A DNA stretch of 64,000 nt. It comes from Formosa haliotis. Lineage in GTDB: Bacteria; Bacteroidota; Bacteroidia; Flavobacteriales; Flavobacteriaceae. A program made the position numbers and the translations under genes. The notes below the pieces were generated by a model. That model did not search any database, was not told the origin of the DNA, and saw only the letters and a list, made by a program, of their open reading frames with translations. The stretch is taken from assembly GCF_001685485.1 (NCBI RefSeq), contig NZ_BDEL01000001.1, positions 2,663,501 through 2,727,500 on the forward strand, written 5' to 3'. Shown piece after piece: positions 16,361 through 25,745 of the stretch (position 1 is the stretch's first letter; each line of letters begins with the position of its first letter).

Positions 16361-18157
16361 ATGAAGAACATCAGAAATTTTTGCATTATTGCACACATCG
16401 ATCACGGTAAAAGTACTTTAGCCGATCGTTTATTAGATTTTACAGGTTCGGTAACCGAACGTGAAAAACAAAATCAGTTATTAGATAACATGGATTTGGA
16501 GCGCGAACGTGGTATTACCATTAAATCGCACGCCATCCAAATGGATTATATATACAAAGGTGAGCCATTTGTTTTAAACCTTATTGACACTCCTGGCCAC
16601 GTCGATTTCTCGTACGAGGTATCTCGATCTATTGCTGCTTGCGAAGGGGCGCTACTTATTGTAGATGCCGCTCAAAGTATACAGGCACAAACCATTTCTA
16701 ATCTATATTTAGCTTTAGAAAATGACTTGGAGATTATTCCGGTGTTAAATAAAGTCGATTTGCCAAGTGCAAACCCTGAAGAAGTTACAGATGATATTGT
16801 TGAACTTTTAGGTTGCGACCCATCGGATGTTATCCATGCCAGCGGAAAAACAGGTTTTGGAGTTGAAGATATTTTAGCAGCTGTTATAGAACGTATCCCA
16901 GCGCCTAAAGGCGATCCAGATGCCCCATTACAAGCCTTAATTTTCGACTCGGTTTATAACACATTTAGAGGTATTGAGACCTATTTTAGAGTTTTTAACG
17001 GTGAAATTAAAAAGGGACAAAAAATTAAATTTGTCGCGACAGATAAAGAATATTACGCCGACGAAGTTGGAACTTTAAAACTCACACAAATTGCGAAGAA
17101 AAGCGTAAAAACGGGTGATGTTGGATACTTAATTACGGGGATTAAAACCGCTAAAGAAGTAAAAGTTGGAGATACCATTACCGATTTTGAAAAACCTACT
17201 ACCAACATCGTTGAAGGTTTTGAAGATGTTAAACCTATGGTATTTGCCGGTATTTATCCTGTAGACACCGAAGATTACGAAGAGTTAAGAAACTCTATGG
17301 AGAAACTTCAACTTAACGATGCGTCTCTAGTATTTCAACCAGAAAGTTCGGCCGCTTTAGGTTTCGGATTTCGTTGTGGTTTCTTAGGTATGCTTCACAT
17401 GGAAATTATTCAGGAACGTTTAGAACGTGAGTTTGATATGACGGTGATTACCACGGTACCAAACGTATCATATCATGCGTATACTAATAAAAATCCTAAT
17501 GATGCTTTTATAGTAAATAACCCGTCAGATTTACCAGAACCGTCTACCGTAAACAGGGTTGAAGAACCTTATATTAAGGCTACAATTATTACAAAATCAG
17601 ATTTTGTTGGAAACGTCATGTCGCTGTGTATCGAAAAACGAGGAATGATTATTAATCAATCCTATTTAACACCAGAACGTGTAGAATTAACCTTCGAAAT
17701 GCCACTTGCCGAAATTGTATTCGATTTTTACGATCGTTTAAAAACCGTATCTAAAGGGTATGCCTCTTTCGATTATCATCCAATAGGCATGAAAACGTCG
17801 AAATTAGTACGCTTAGATATTTTATTAAATGCACAACCTGTCGACGCGCTTTCAGCTTTAATTCATGCCGACAACGCACAAACTATTGGTAAAAAAATGT
17901 GCGAAAAATTAAAAGAGTTAATTCCGCGTCAGCAATTCGATATTCCAATTCAAGCAGCTATTGGTGCTAAAATTATATCTAGAGAAACTATTAAAGCACT
18001 TCGTAAAGACGTAACAGCAAAGTGTTATGGAGGAGATATTTCTCGTAAACGTAAACTACTTGAAAAACAGAAAAAAGGTAAAAAACGTATGCGTCAAGTT
18101 GGGAATGTAGAAATACCTCAACAAGCATTTATGGCCGTTTTAAAATTAAACGACTAA
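16361..18157 (+). CDS. lepA: Elongation factor 4 (back-translocating GTPase LepA)
   Basis: A 598-residue translational GTPase that acts on ribosomes in the wrong translocation state. GTPase motifs are complete: AHIDHGKST (11-19), DTPGH (76-80) and NKVD (130-133), with RGITIK in switch I. The C-terminal LepA-specific domain is present ([20 protein letters not shown], then the basic [20 protein letters not shown]). Length is normal for the family. Followed by a terminator. Confidence 0.97.
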   Translation: MKNIRNFCIIAHIDHGKSTLADRLLDFTGSVTEREKQNQLLDNMDLERERGITIKSHAIQMDYIYKGEPFVLNLIDTPGHVDFSYEVSRSIAACEGALLIVDAAQSIQAQTISNLYLALENDLEIIPVLNKVDLPSANPEEVTDDIVELLGCDPSDVIHASGKTGFGVEDILAAVIERIPAPKGDPDAPLQALIFDSVYNTFRGIETYFRVFNGEIKKGQKIKFVATDKEYYADEVGTLKLTQIAKKSVKTGDVGYLITGIKTAKEVKVGDTITDFEKPTTNIVEGFEDVKPMVFAGIYPVDTEDYEELRNSMEKLQLNDASLVFQPESSAALGFGFRCGFLGMLHMEIIQERLEREFDMTVITTVPNVSYHAYTNKNPNDAFIVNNPSDLPEPSTVNRVEEPYIKATIITKSDFVGNVMSLCIEKRGMIINQSYLTPERVELTFEMPLAEIVFDFYDRLKTVSKGYASFDYHPIGMKTSKLVRLDILLNAQPVDALSALIHADNAQTIGKKMCEKLKELIPRQQFDIPIQAAIGAKIISRETIKALRKDVTAKCYGGDISRKRKLLEKQKKGKKRMRQVGNVEIPQQAFMAVLKLND

Positions 18158-18184
18158 AGCGATATCATTTTTTAAAAGAATACA

Positions 18185-18214
18185 AAAGACTGTCTGACAA
18201 GATGGTCTTTTTTT
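18185..18214 (+). terminator. Terminator after lepA
   Basis: AAAGAC-tg-TCT with AGA-tg-GTCTTT forms a hairpin closed by a run of seven T, 28 bases past the lepA stop. Confidence 0.75.
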
Positions 18215-18486
18215 GTGGTCTAAAAATGAAATGCCTAGAAACAGGTTACAACATGGAAAATGCTAAATAAAATAGTTAATCCTTTTCGTTTTAAAGATTA
18301 ATATCAAGTTAAAGCATTACAATAAATACAATGTAAATTATAAAACTTATCAAATTCGCTTAAAATTAAGCTAACATTTAGGGAATAATTATTCCAAATA
18401 ACGATTTTTTTCATAATAGTTATATAATATTAATAGTGGTTTCAAATAATATTTTTAAGTTTATACTGAAATGCTATTTATTCATC
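18215..18486. other. Upstream region of the glycogen operon
   Basis: No gene seen. It is AT-rich and holds a perfect 14-bp palindrome GGAATAATTATTCC (18382-18395), about 90 bases before the glgA ATG, a possible regulator site. I found no exact TAnnTTTG box. Confidence 0.4.
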
Positions 18487-19899
18487 ATGACTATCACACA
18501 CATAAGTGCCGAATGTTATCCAATTGCGAAAGTTGGAGGACTTGCCGATGTATTAGGCGCGCTACCTAAATATCAAAATGAACTAGGTGTTACAGCCCAG
18601 GTTGTTATGCCTTTTTATAATAATAAATTTACAAAATCGCATAATTTTAAACCCATTTACAACGATACGATTCAGTTAGATGAAACAGATTATGACTTCA
18701 GAATTTTAACACTAAAGGATAACACCTTAGGATTCGAAGTATTTTTTGTAGACGTACCCGAATTATTATACACCGATTTTGTTTATACCTCTGATGATAC
18801 AGAGCGATTTTTAGCCTTCCAAATTGCGGCTTTAGATTGGATTGCACAAGACGATACTGTGCCCGATATAATCCATTGCCACGATCATCATACAGGATTA
18901 ATTCCGTTTATGGTTCAGGAATCGTTTAAATACAACCGATTACGTAGAATTCCTGTAGCATTTACTATACATAATGCGCAATATCAAGGTTGGTTTTCGC
19001 ACGATTTAGTGGGACTTATACCTGATTTTAAATTTAAACATGTTGGTTTATTAGATTGGAATCATGTTATAAACCCTTTAGCAGCAGCTATTAAATGTTC
19101 TTGGATTGTAACCACGGTTTCTCCTAGTTATATGGACGAATTAAAGCAAGATGCCAATGGTTTAGAATCTCTATTAAGCGACGAACATGCTAAATGTATT
19201 GGTATTTTAAATGGTATAGATACCGAAGTTTGGAATCCAGAAACCGATCCGTTAATTATAGATAATTACAATCAAGAAACTGTAGAATTTGGTAAACAGG
19301 CAAATAAAGCCTTTTTATGTAAGGAGTTTAATTTAGATATTAATAAACCCTTATTTGCTTTTATAGGACGATTAGTAGGACAAAAAGGAGCCGATTTATT
19401 TCCTGCAATTTTTACAGATGCCCTAATAAACAATGACATTTCGATACTGCTATTAGGTTCTGGTGAAAAACACACCGAAAACGAACTTAATATCCTTAAA
19501 CATAAATTTAATACTAACAATTATAACGCCTTCATTGGTTACGACGAAAAACTGTCGCACATCATTTATGCAGGCGCAGATTTCCTTTTAATGCCATCGC
19601 GAGTAGAACCTTGTGGCTTAAACCAAATGTACGCTTTAAAATATGGTACAGTTCCTATAGTAAATAGTGTTGGTGGCTTAAAAGATACTGTAGAAGATAT
19701 AGATTATGGCGGATTTGGAATTTGCCATAACGAAGTAAGCGTTGCAGAAGTTAGCCACGCCATAACGCGTGCTTCTGAATTTTATAATTCAGAAAAATTC
19801 AAACAAACTAGAACTGAAATCATGTCTATAGATCACTCTTGGCATGCTTCAGCACAATCCTATTTAAACGTCTATAATTCATTAAATCCTTTTCTATGA
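18487..19899 (+). CDS. glgA: Glycogen synthase (ADP-glucose type, GT5)
   Basis: A 470-residue glucosyltransferase that extends alpha-1,4-glucan from ADP-glucose. The frame opens at a GTG at 18436, but I place the start at the ATG at 18487 because MTITHISAECYPIAKVGGLADVLGALP is the normal N-terminus, with the ADP-glucose-binding KVGGL motif at about residues 14-18. The C-terminal Rossmann domain carries FIGRLVGQKGADL and the donor-site segment MPSRVEPCGLNQMYALKYGTVP (read in parts: MPSRVEPCGLNQ, MYALKYGTVP). Its stop overlaps the glgC start (ATGA), so synthesis is coupled to ADP-glucose supply. Confidence 0.95.
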   Translation: MTITHISAECYPIAKVGGLADVLGALPKYQNELGVTAQVVMPFYNNKFTKSHNFKPIYNDTIQLDETDYDFRILTLKDNTLGFEVFFVDVPELLYTDFVYTSDDTERFLAFQIAALDWIAQDDTVPDIIHCHDHHTGLIPFMVQESFKYNRLRRIPVAFTIHNAQYQGWFSHDLVGLIPDFKFKHVGLLDWNHVINPLAAAIKCSWIVTTVSPSYMDELKQDANGLESLLSDEHAKCIGILNGIDTEVWNPETDPLIIDNYNQETVEFGKQANKAFLCKEFNLDINKPLFAFIGRLVGQKGADLFPAIFTDALINNDISILLLGSGEKHTENELNILKHKFNTNNYNAFIGYDEKLSHIIYAGADFLLMPSRVEPCGLNQMYALKYGTVPIVNSVGGLKDTVEDIDYGGFGICHNEVSVAEVSHAITRASEFYNSEKFKQTRTEIMSIDHSWHASAQSYLNVYNSLNPFL

Positions 19900-21161
19900 T
19901 TAACAACAAAGTACTATCCATAATTTTAGGTGGTGGCCAAGGCTCAAGACTTTATCCTTTAACCGAAGACAGATCAAAACCAGCTGTCCCAATTGCAGGA
20001 AAATACAGATTAGTTGATATCCCAATTTCTAATTGTATTAACTCAGACATTAAACGCATGTATGTGTTAACACAATTTAATTCGGCATCGCTAAACCGAC
20101 ATATTAAAGATACCTATCACTTTAGTTTTTTTAGTTCTGCCTTTGTAAACGTATTAGCTGCAGAACAAACTATTTCTAACAGCAATTGGTTTCAAGGAAC
20201 TGCAGATGCCGTTAGACAAAGTATGCATCACTTTTTAAGAAACGATTTTGAATATGCTTTAATTCTATCGGGAGATCAATTATACCAAATGGATTATAAT
20301 GATTTAATTGAAAAGCACATTAAAAGTGAAGCTGATATTACCATCATGACCCTGCCTGTAAATGCTAAAGATGGTACATCGTTCGGGATTTTAAAAACCG
20401 ATGAAAACAGTATGATTACCTCATTTATAGAAAAACCAAATTCTGAGTTAATTAAAGGTTGGGAATCTGAAGTTAGTGATGACATGAAACAAGAAGGCCG
20501 TCATTATTTAGCTTCTATGGGTATTTACGTATTTAACAAACAACTGTTAATCGATTTAATGAACGACCCGACTACCAACGATTTTGGAAAAGAAATTATA
20601 CCACAATCTATTGGTAAACACAAAGTACTAAGTTATCCTTACGAAGGTTACTGGACAGATATAGGAAATATAGATTCATTCTTTGAAGCCAACTTAGGCT
20701 TGACAGACGATATTCCTCAATTCAATTTATACGATACCGAAAAACGTATTTATACCCGTGCCAGAATGCTACCAACATCTAAAATTGCTGGTACACAATT
20801 AGACAAGGCTGTAATTGCAGAAGGTTGTATTATTCATGCTTCGAAAATCGAACATTCGGTGATTGGTATTCGTGCACGTATAGGAAAAGATACTGTAATT
20901 ACAAACAGTTACATTATGGGGTCTGATTATTATGAAACCTTAGAAGAAATAGACAAAAATCACATACAAATTCTAGTTGGTATTGGTGAACGCTGCCATA
21001 TCAATAATGCGATAATCGATAAAAACTGTAAAATCGGAGACGATGTAACCATTAATGGTGGTACACATTTAGAAGATACAGAAACCGATCTTTACGTTAT
21101 TAAAGATGGTATTGTAGTTGTTAAAAAAGGTGCTGTTATTCCTAGCGGATTTGTACTTTAA
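19896..21161 (+). CDS. glgC: Glucose-1-phosphate adenylyltransferase (ADP-glucose pyrophosphorylase)
   Basis: A 421-residue enzyme making ADP-glucose from glucose-1-phosphate and ATP, the committed step of glycogen synthesis. The nucleotidyltransferase signature LGGGQGSRLYPLTEDRSKPAVP (about 11-32, with the catalytic Gly-rich loop) is followed by IPISNCINSDI, WFQGTADAVRQ and LSGDQLYQMDY; the substrate-binding FIEKP is near residue 175, and the C-terminus is a left-handed beta-helix with repeated hexapeptides (NNAIIDKNCKIGDDVTI). The enzyme is usually tetrameric and allosteric. The gene overlaps glgA by four bases. Confidence 0.96.
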   Translation: MINNKVLSIILGGGQGSRLYPLTEDRSKPAVPIAGKYRLVDIPISNCINSDIKRMYVLTQFNSASLNRHIKDTYHFSFFSSAFVNVLAAEQTISNSNWFQGTADAVRQSMHHFLRNDFEYALILSGDQLYQMDYNDLIEKHIKSEADITIMTLPVNAKDGTSFGILKTDENSMITSFIEKPNSELIKGWESEVSDDMKQEGRHYLASMGIYVFNKQLLIDLMNDPTTNDFGKEIIPQSIGKHKVLSYPYEGYWTDIGNIDSFFEANLGLTDDIPQFNLYDTEKRIYTRARMLPTSKIAGTQLDKAVIAEGCIIHASKIEHSVIGIRARIGKDTVITNSYIMGSDYYETLEEIDKNHIQILVGIGERCHINNAIIDKNCKIGDDVTINGGTHLEDTETDLYVIKDGIVVVKKGAVIPSGFVL

Positions 21162-21224
21162 TTCAACATATTAAAAATTTAGTGTCGCATGAGATAAATT
21201 TAGAGCGATTTACAACATATAACT

Positions 21225-23135
21225 ATGACAAAAGTTAAACCTTTTAGCTTATTTACAGATTTTGATATTAATTTATTTAAATCCGGTAAACACTATAATT
21301 TATTCGAAAAATTTGGCTCGCATATAGTAACCTTCGAAGGCGAAGAAGGTACCTACTTTGCCGTTTGGGCTCCTAGTGCTAAATCGGTTTCTGTAATTGG
21401 AGATTTTAACTATTGGAATGCCGACGAACATCAGTTGTACGTACGTTGGGATTCAAGTGGTATTTGGGAAGGATTTATTCCTAATATTGGTAAAGGCTCT
21501 TTATACAAATATGCAATAACAAGTAATAATAACAATATTAAAACGGAGAAAGCCGATCCTTATGGGGTGTCTTGCGAGCATCCTCCAAAAACAGCTTCTA
21601 TTGTTTGGGACGACTCAAATTATGAGTGGAAAGACAAGAACTGGATGTCCTACCGTAAAGATAAAAACGGATTAGACCGTCCGTATGCCGTTTACGAAGT
21701 CCATTTAGGTTCATGGATGCGAAATGTAGAAGAAGATCGCTTTTTAACCTATAAAGAGCTTTCTAAAACCTTAGTAGACTATGTAAAAGACTTAAATTTT
21801 ACACATGTAGAATTTATGCCTATTATGGAATATCCTTACGATCCGTCGTGGGGATATCAAATTACAGGTTACTTTGCACCAACGTCTCGATTTGGTACAC
21901 CTCAAGACTTTATGGGGCTTATCGATGCATTTCATGCCGCAGACATAGGCGTTATTTTAGATTGGGTTCCCTCCCATTTCCCTTCAGATGCTCATGGATT
22001 AGGAAATTTTGATGGCTCTAATTTATACGAACATCCAGACCCTAGAAAAGGTTATCACCAAGATTGGAAGAGTTTAATATTTAATTATGAACGTCCAGAA
22101 GTTCGTTCCTTTTTAATTAGTAATGCGGTTTACTGGCTAAAATATTATCATATAGATGCCCTGCGTGTCGATGCAGTCGCCTCTATTATTTATTTAGATT
22201 ATTCTAGAGAAGATGGTGAGTGGGAACCAAATATATATGGTGGGAATGAAAATTTAGCAGCAATTTCATTTTTAAAAGAATGTAACGAAGCCATTTACAC
22301 AATGTTCGACGGTGTGCAAACCATAGCCGAAGAATCTACTGCCTTTACTGGAGTAACTAATACTGTAGAACACGGCGGATTAGGTTTTGGAATGAAATGG
22401 ATGATGGGTTGGATGCACGATACCTTAGATTATTTTAAGAAGGATCCTATTTACAGAAGTTATCACCAAAACGGTATAACCTTTAGTTTGGCCTATGCGT
22501 TTTCCGAGCATTTTATGCTTCCGCTATCTCATGACGAAGTAGTGTACGGTAAAAACTCAATTCTAGGAAGAATGCCTGGAGATGAATGGCAACGTTTTGC
22601 AAATTTAAGATTGCTTCTGGGCTATATGTACACACATCCTGGTACTAAATTACTGTTTATGGGTACCGAATTTGGACAATATAACGAATGGAATTTTCTA
22701 ACCAGTTTAGATTGGAATTTGTTAGAGTTTCAACCTCATATTAACACCAAAAATTACTTAAAAACTTTAAATACCTTATACCAAAATACGCCTGCTTTAT
22801 ACGAAAAAGGGTTTAGCCAAGACGGGTTTGAATGGATAAATTACGACGATCATCAAAATGCTGTAATATCGTATATTAGAAAAGGACACGATGTAGAAAA
22901 CGATCTTATTGTTGTATGTAATTTTACCCCCTTAAGTCATAAAAAATACGATATTGGTGTTCCAAGAGCTGGAAGTTTAATTGAAGTTTTTAACAGCGAT
23001 AGTACAGAATTTGGTGGTAGTGGTGTGTTAAACTCTAAAGCCATAAAAACTAAAAAGAAAGCGTATAATAATAAACCTTATACAGCAACCGTTAAGGTTT
23101 CTCCACTAGCTATCTCTATTTTTAAATACAAATAA
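21225..23135 (+). CDS. glgB: 1,4-alpha-glucan branching enzyme (GH13)
   Basis: A 636-residue branching enzyme that makes alpha-1,6 branches in glycogen. An N-terminal CBM48 (FAVWAPSAKSVSVIGDFNYWN, read in parts) precedes the GH13 barrel. The catalytic residues are Asp316 (DALRVDAV), Glu369 (IAEES) and the transition-state Asp437 (LSHDEVVYGK). Residues EVHLGSW and HVEFMPIMEYPYD are as in other GlgB. It is of the short type lacking a second N-terminal module. It follows glgC after 63 bases and is probably in the same operon. Confidence 0.96.
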   Translation: MTKVKPFSLFTDFDINLFKSGKHYNLFEKFGSHIVTFEGEEGTYFAVWAPSAKSVSVIGDFNYWNADEHQLYVRWDSSGIWEGFIPNIGKGSLYKYAITSNNNNIKTEKADPYGVSCEHPPKTASIVWDDSNYEWKDKNWMSYRKDKNGLDRPYAVYEVHLGSWMRNVEEDRFLTYKELSKTLVDYVKDLNFTHVEFMPIMEYPYDPSWGYQITGYFAPTSRFGTPQDFMGLIDAFHAADIGVILDWVPSHFPSDAHGLGNFDGSNLYEHPDPRKGYHQDWKSLIFNYERPEVRSFLISNAVYWLKYYHIDALRVDAVASIIYLDYSREDGEWEPNIYGGNENLAAISFLKECNEAIYTMFDGVQTIAEESTAFTGVTNTVEHGGLGFGMKWMMGWMHDTLDYFKKDPIYRSYHQNGITFSLAYAFSEHFMLPLSHDEVVYGKNSILGRMPGDEWQRFANLRLLLGYMYTHPGTKLLFMGTEFGQYNEWNFLTSLDWNLLEFQPHINTKNYLKTLNTLYQNTPALYEKGFSQDGFEWINYDDHQNAVISYIRKGHDVENDLIVVCNFTPLSHKKYDIGVPRAGSLIEVFNSDSTEFGGSGVLNSKAIKTKKKAYNNKPYTATVKVSPLAISIFKYK

Positions 23136-23259
23136 CTAATTAATTCATAACTATTCAACCGTTTTAAAACTTAAAAAGTTCTCCCAATTTTTAATTTAAA
23201 GAAAAGCCTATCAACAGGAAACATTAAGAAGTTTATATGCTTTTCTAATTTTATAGGAT

Positions 23260-25662
23260 ATGATTACAAATACCGAATTAGAAAAAAAGGGTAATCAATA
23301 CCCAGACAATATTGTTTCTTTCGAGAAAAAAATAGACACCCTACATTTTAAAACAGCTAATGGCGTAGGGTTACAGCTAACCGTAGTGCGAGATAGTGTT
23401 TTACGATTTAGATATGCTTCAGATTCTAATTTCGAAAATGACTTTTCGTATGCCATAACAAAGTTTGCGAGTACCGGATACAATCATTTAGACATTCAAG
23501 AAACGAGAGATAAATTCATTATTACAACATCAAAACTGATTTGTAAAATTTGTAAATCTAACCTAAAAGTTTCCATATATGATGCAGCAGACGAGACCTT
23601 AATAAGTCAAGATGAATTAGGTTATCACTGGGAAGAAAGTTATGAATATGGTGGTAACATCGTTAAAATGAGTAAAACCTCTAACGACGGCGAAAGTTAT
23701 TATGGCCTTGGAGATAAATCTGAACATTTAAATTTAAAAGGGAAACGTTTTGAAAATTGGGTAACCGATTCTTACGCCTACGGCAAAAATACCGATCCTA
23801 TATATAAAGCGATTCCGTTTTATACCGGACTTCATCACGGGAAATCTTATGGTATTTTCTTCGATAATACCTTTAGGTCGTATTTCGATTTCGCACATGA
23901 ACGAAAAAATGTAACTAGTTTTTGGGCTCAAGGGGGAGAAATGAATTACTATTTTATTTACGGCCCAAAAATGACCGATGTCGTTGCCAATTACACCGAT
24001 TTAACCGGAAAACCACATCAGCTTCCCGCGCTTTGGTCTTTAGGCTACCATCAGTGTAAATGGAGTTACTATCCAGAATCAAAAGTTAAAGAAGTCACTT
24101 CTAAATTTAGAGAATTAAATATTCCTTGCGATGCCATTTATTTAGATATCGATTATATGGAAGGCTTTCGCTGTTTTACGTGGAACAAAGAATACTTCCC
24201 CGATCCTAAAAGAATGGTGAAAGAACTAGCCGACGATGGGTTTAAAACTATCGTTATTATAGATCCGGGAATTAAAATAGACACCAATTACCATGTTTTT
24301 AATGAAGGTATAGAAAATGATTATTTCTGTAAACGTGCCGATGGTCCTTACATGAAAGGAAAAGTTTGGCCTGGAGAATGTTATTTCCCCGACTTTACCA
24401 ATAAAGAAGTTAGAGAATGGTGGTCTGATTTATTTAAAGAATTGGTTGAAGACATAGGTGTAAAAGGCGTTTGGAACGATATGAACGAGCCTGCCGTTAT
24501 GGAAGTGCCTAATAAAACCTTCCCAGACGATGTACGCCACGATTACGACGGTAACCGTTGTAGCCACAGAAAAGCGCATAATATTTACGGCATGCAAATG
24601 GCTAGAGCCACCTATCAAGGACTCAAAAAATTTGCGTATCCAAAACGTCCATTTGTAATTACACGTGCCGCCTATTCGGGCACACAACGATATACTTCTA
24701 CATGGACAGGAGATAATGTGGCCACTTGGGAACATTTATGGATTGCCAATGTACAAGCACAACGTATGGCGCTTTCCGGATTTTCGTTTGTAGGCAGTGA
24801 TATAGGAGGCTTTGCAGAACAACCCAATGGCGAATTATTTGCCCGTTGGATTCAGCTTGGCGTATTCCATCCCTTTTGTAGAACTCATTCTTCTGGCGAT
24901 CATGGCGAGCAAGAACCTTGGATGTTTGGAGACGAAGTTACCGACATTGTAAGATCCTTTATAAATTTAAGATACGAGCTTCTGCCCTATTTATATACCG
25001 CGTTTTGGCAATATTTAGATGAAGGTACTCCCATATTAAAATCACTTTTTCTTTTCGATCAAGACGATATACAAACCCATTACAGAACAGACGAATTTAT
25101 TTACGGAAACAACATTTTAGTGTGTCCTATTTTAGAACCCAATTCTAGAGGCCGACGTATGTACGTTCCAAGAGGAGATTGGTATAACTATTGGACAGAA
25201 GAATTGATTGAAGGTGGAAGAGAAATTTGGATAGATGCCGATTTACATACCATGCCAATATTTATTAAAGCAGGTACCTTAATCCCTAAATATCCTGTAC
25301 AGCAATATGTGGGAGAAAAAAAATTCGATGAAATTACCTTAGAAGTGCGTTACAAATTAGGACAAGAACAATCGTTATTGTTTGACGATGCGCACGATGG
25401 TTACGATTACACCAAAGGGCGTTACAGTTTAAGTAAATTTAAGCTTACTGGTAAGGCCAACGAATTAATTATACAACAACATACCTCAGGCAAGTTTGTA
25501 ACCCCTTATACGGGCTTTAAATTGAAATTAATAGGATTGCCTTTCGAGATTACTAAAATTGAAGTTGACAACGTTGAAATCGATTTTGAAGCCTTACACT
25601 TAACAGTAAGTAATAACGAATTGATAGTCGATAAAACGTTTACGGAGATTCATATTATGTAA
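23260..25662 (+). CDS. Glycoside hydrolase family 31 alpha-glucosidase
   Basis: An 800-residue GH31 enzyme, releasing alpha-linked glucose from the non-reducing end. The nucleophile is Asp407 in WNDMNEP; PALWSLGYHQCKWSYY (about 251-266), TRAAYSGTQRYTSTWTGDN with the acid/base region near 480, and FVGSDIGGFAE are family-typical. There is no signal peptide, so it acts in the cytoplasm, probably on glycogen or imported maltooligosaccharides. It sits 124 bases downstream of glgB on the same strand, which ties it to the glycogen cluster. A xylosidase-type specificity is less likely given this context. Confidence 0.92.
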   Translation: MITNTELEKKGNQYPDNIVSFEKKIDTLHFKTANGVGLQLTVVRDSVLRFRYASDSNFENDFSYAITKFASTGYNHLDIQETRDKFIITTSKLICKICKSNLKVSIYDAADETLISQDELGYHWEESYEYGGNIVKMSKTSNDGESYYGLGDKSEHLNLKGKRFENWVTDSYAYGKNTDPIYKAIPFYTGLHHGKSYGIFFDNTFRSYFDFAHERKNVTSFWAQGGEMNYYFIYGPKMTDVVANYTDLTGKPHQLPALWSLGYHQCKWSYYPESKVKEVTSKFRELNIPCDAIYLDIDYMEGFRCFTWNKEYFPDPKRMVKELADDGFKTIVIIDPGIKIDTNYHVFNEGIENDYFCKRADGPYMKGKVWPGECYFPDFTNKEVREWWSDLFKELVEDIGVKGVWNDMNEPAVMEVPNKTFPDDVRHDYDGNRCSHRKAHNIYGMQMARATYQGLKKFAYPKRPFVITRAAYSGTQRYTSTWTGDNVATWEHLWIANVQAQRMALSGFSFVGSDIGGFAEQPNGELFARWIQLGVFHPFCRTHSSGDHGEQEPWMFGDEVTDIVRSFINLRYELLPYLYTAFWQYLDEGTPILKSLFLFDQDDIQTHYRTDEFIYGNNILVCPILEPNSRGRRMYVPRGDWYNYWTEELIEGGREIWIDADLHTMPIFIKAGTLIPKYPVQQYVGEKKFDEITLEVRYKLGQEQSLLFDDAHDGYDYTKGRYSLSKFKLTGKANELIIQQHTSGKFVTPYTGFKLKLIGLPFEITKIEVDNVEIDFEALHLTVSNNELIVDKTFTEIHIM

Positions 25663-25691
25663 ATACATATAATTCAAAATAAACACATAAA

Positions 25692-25727
25692 AAACGCTCG
25701 TGAATAATCTTTACGAGCGTTTATATT
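25692..25727. terminator. Bidirectional terminator between GH31 and antiporter genes
   Basis: Perfect 10-bp stem AAACGCTCGT (25692-25701) with ACGAGCGTTT (25713-25722), A-rich before and T-rich after, between two converging genes. Confidence 0.8.
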
Positions 25728-25745
25728 CTTTTTAAAAGTAAAAAA

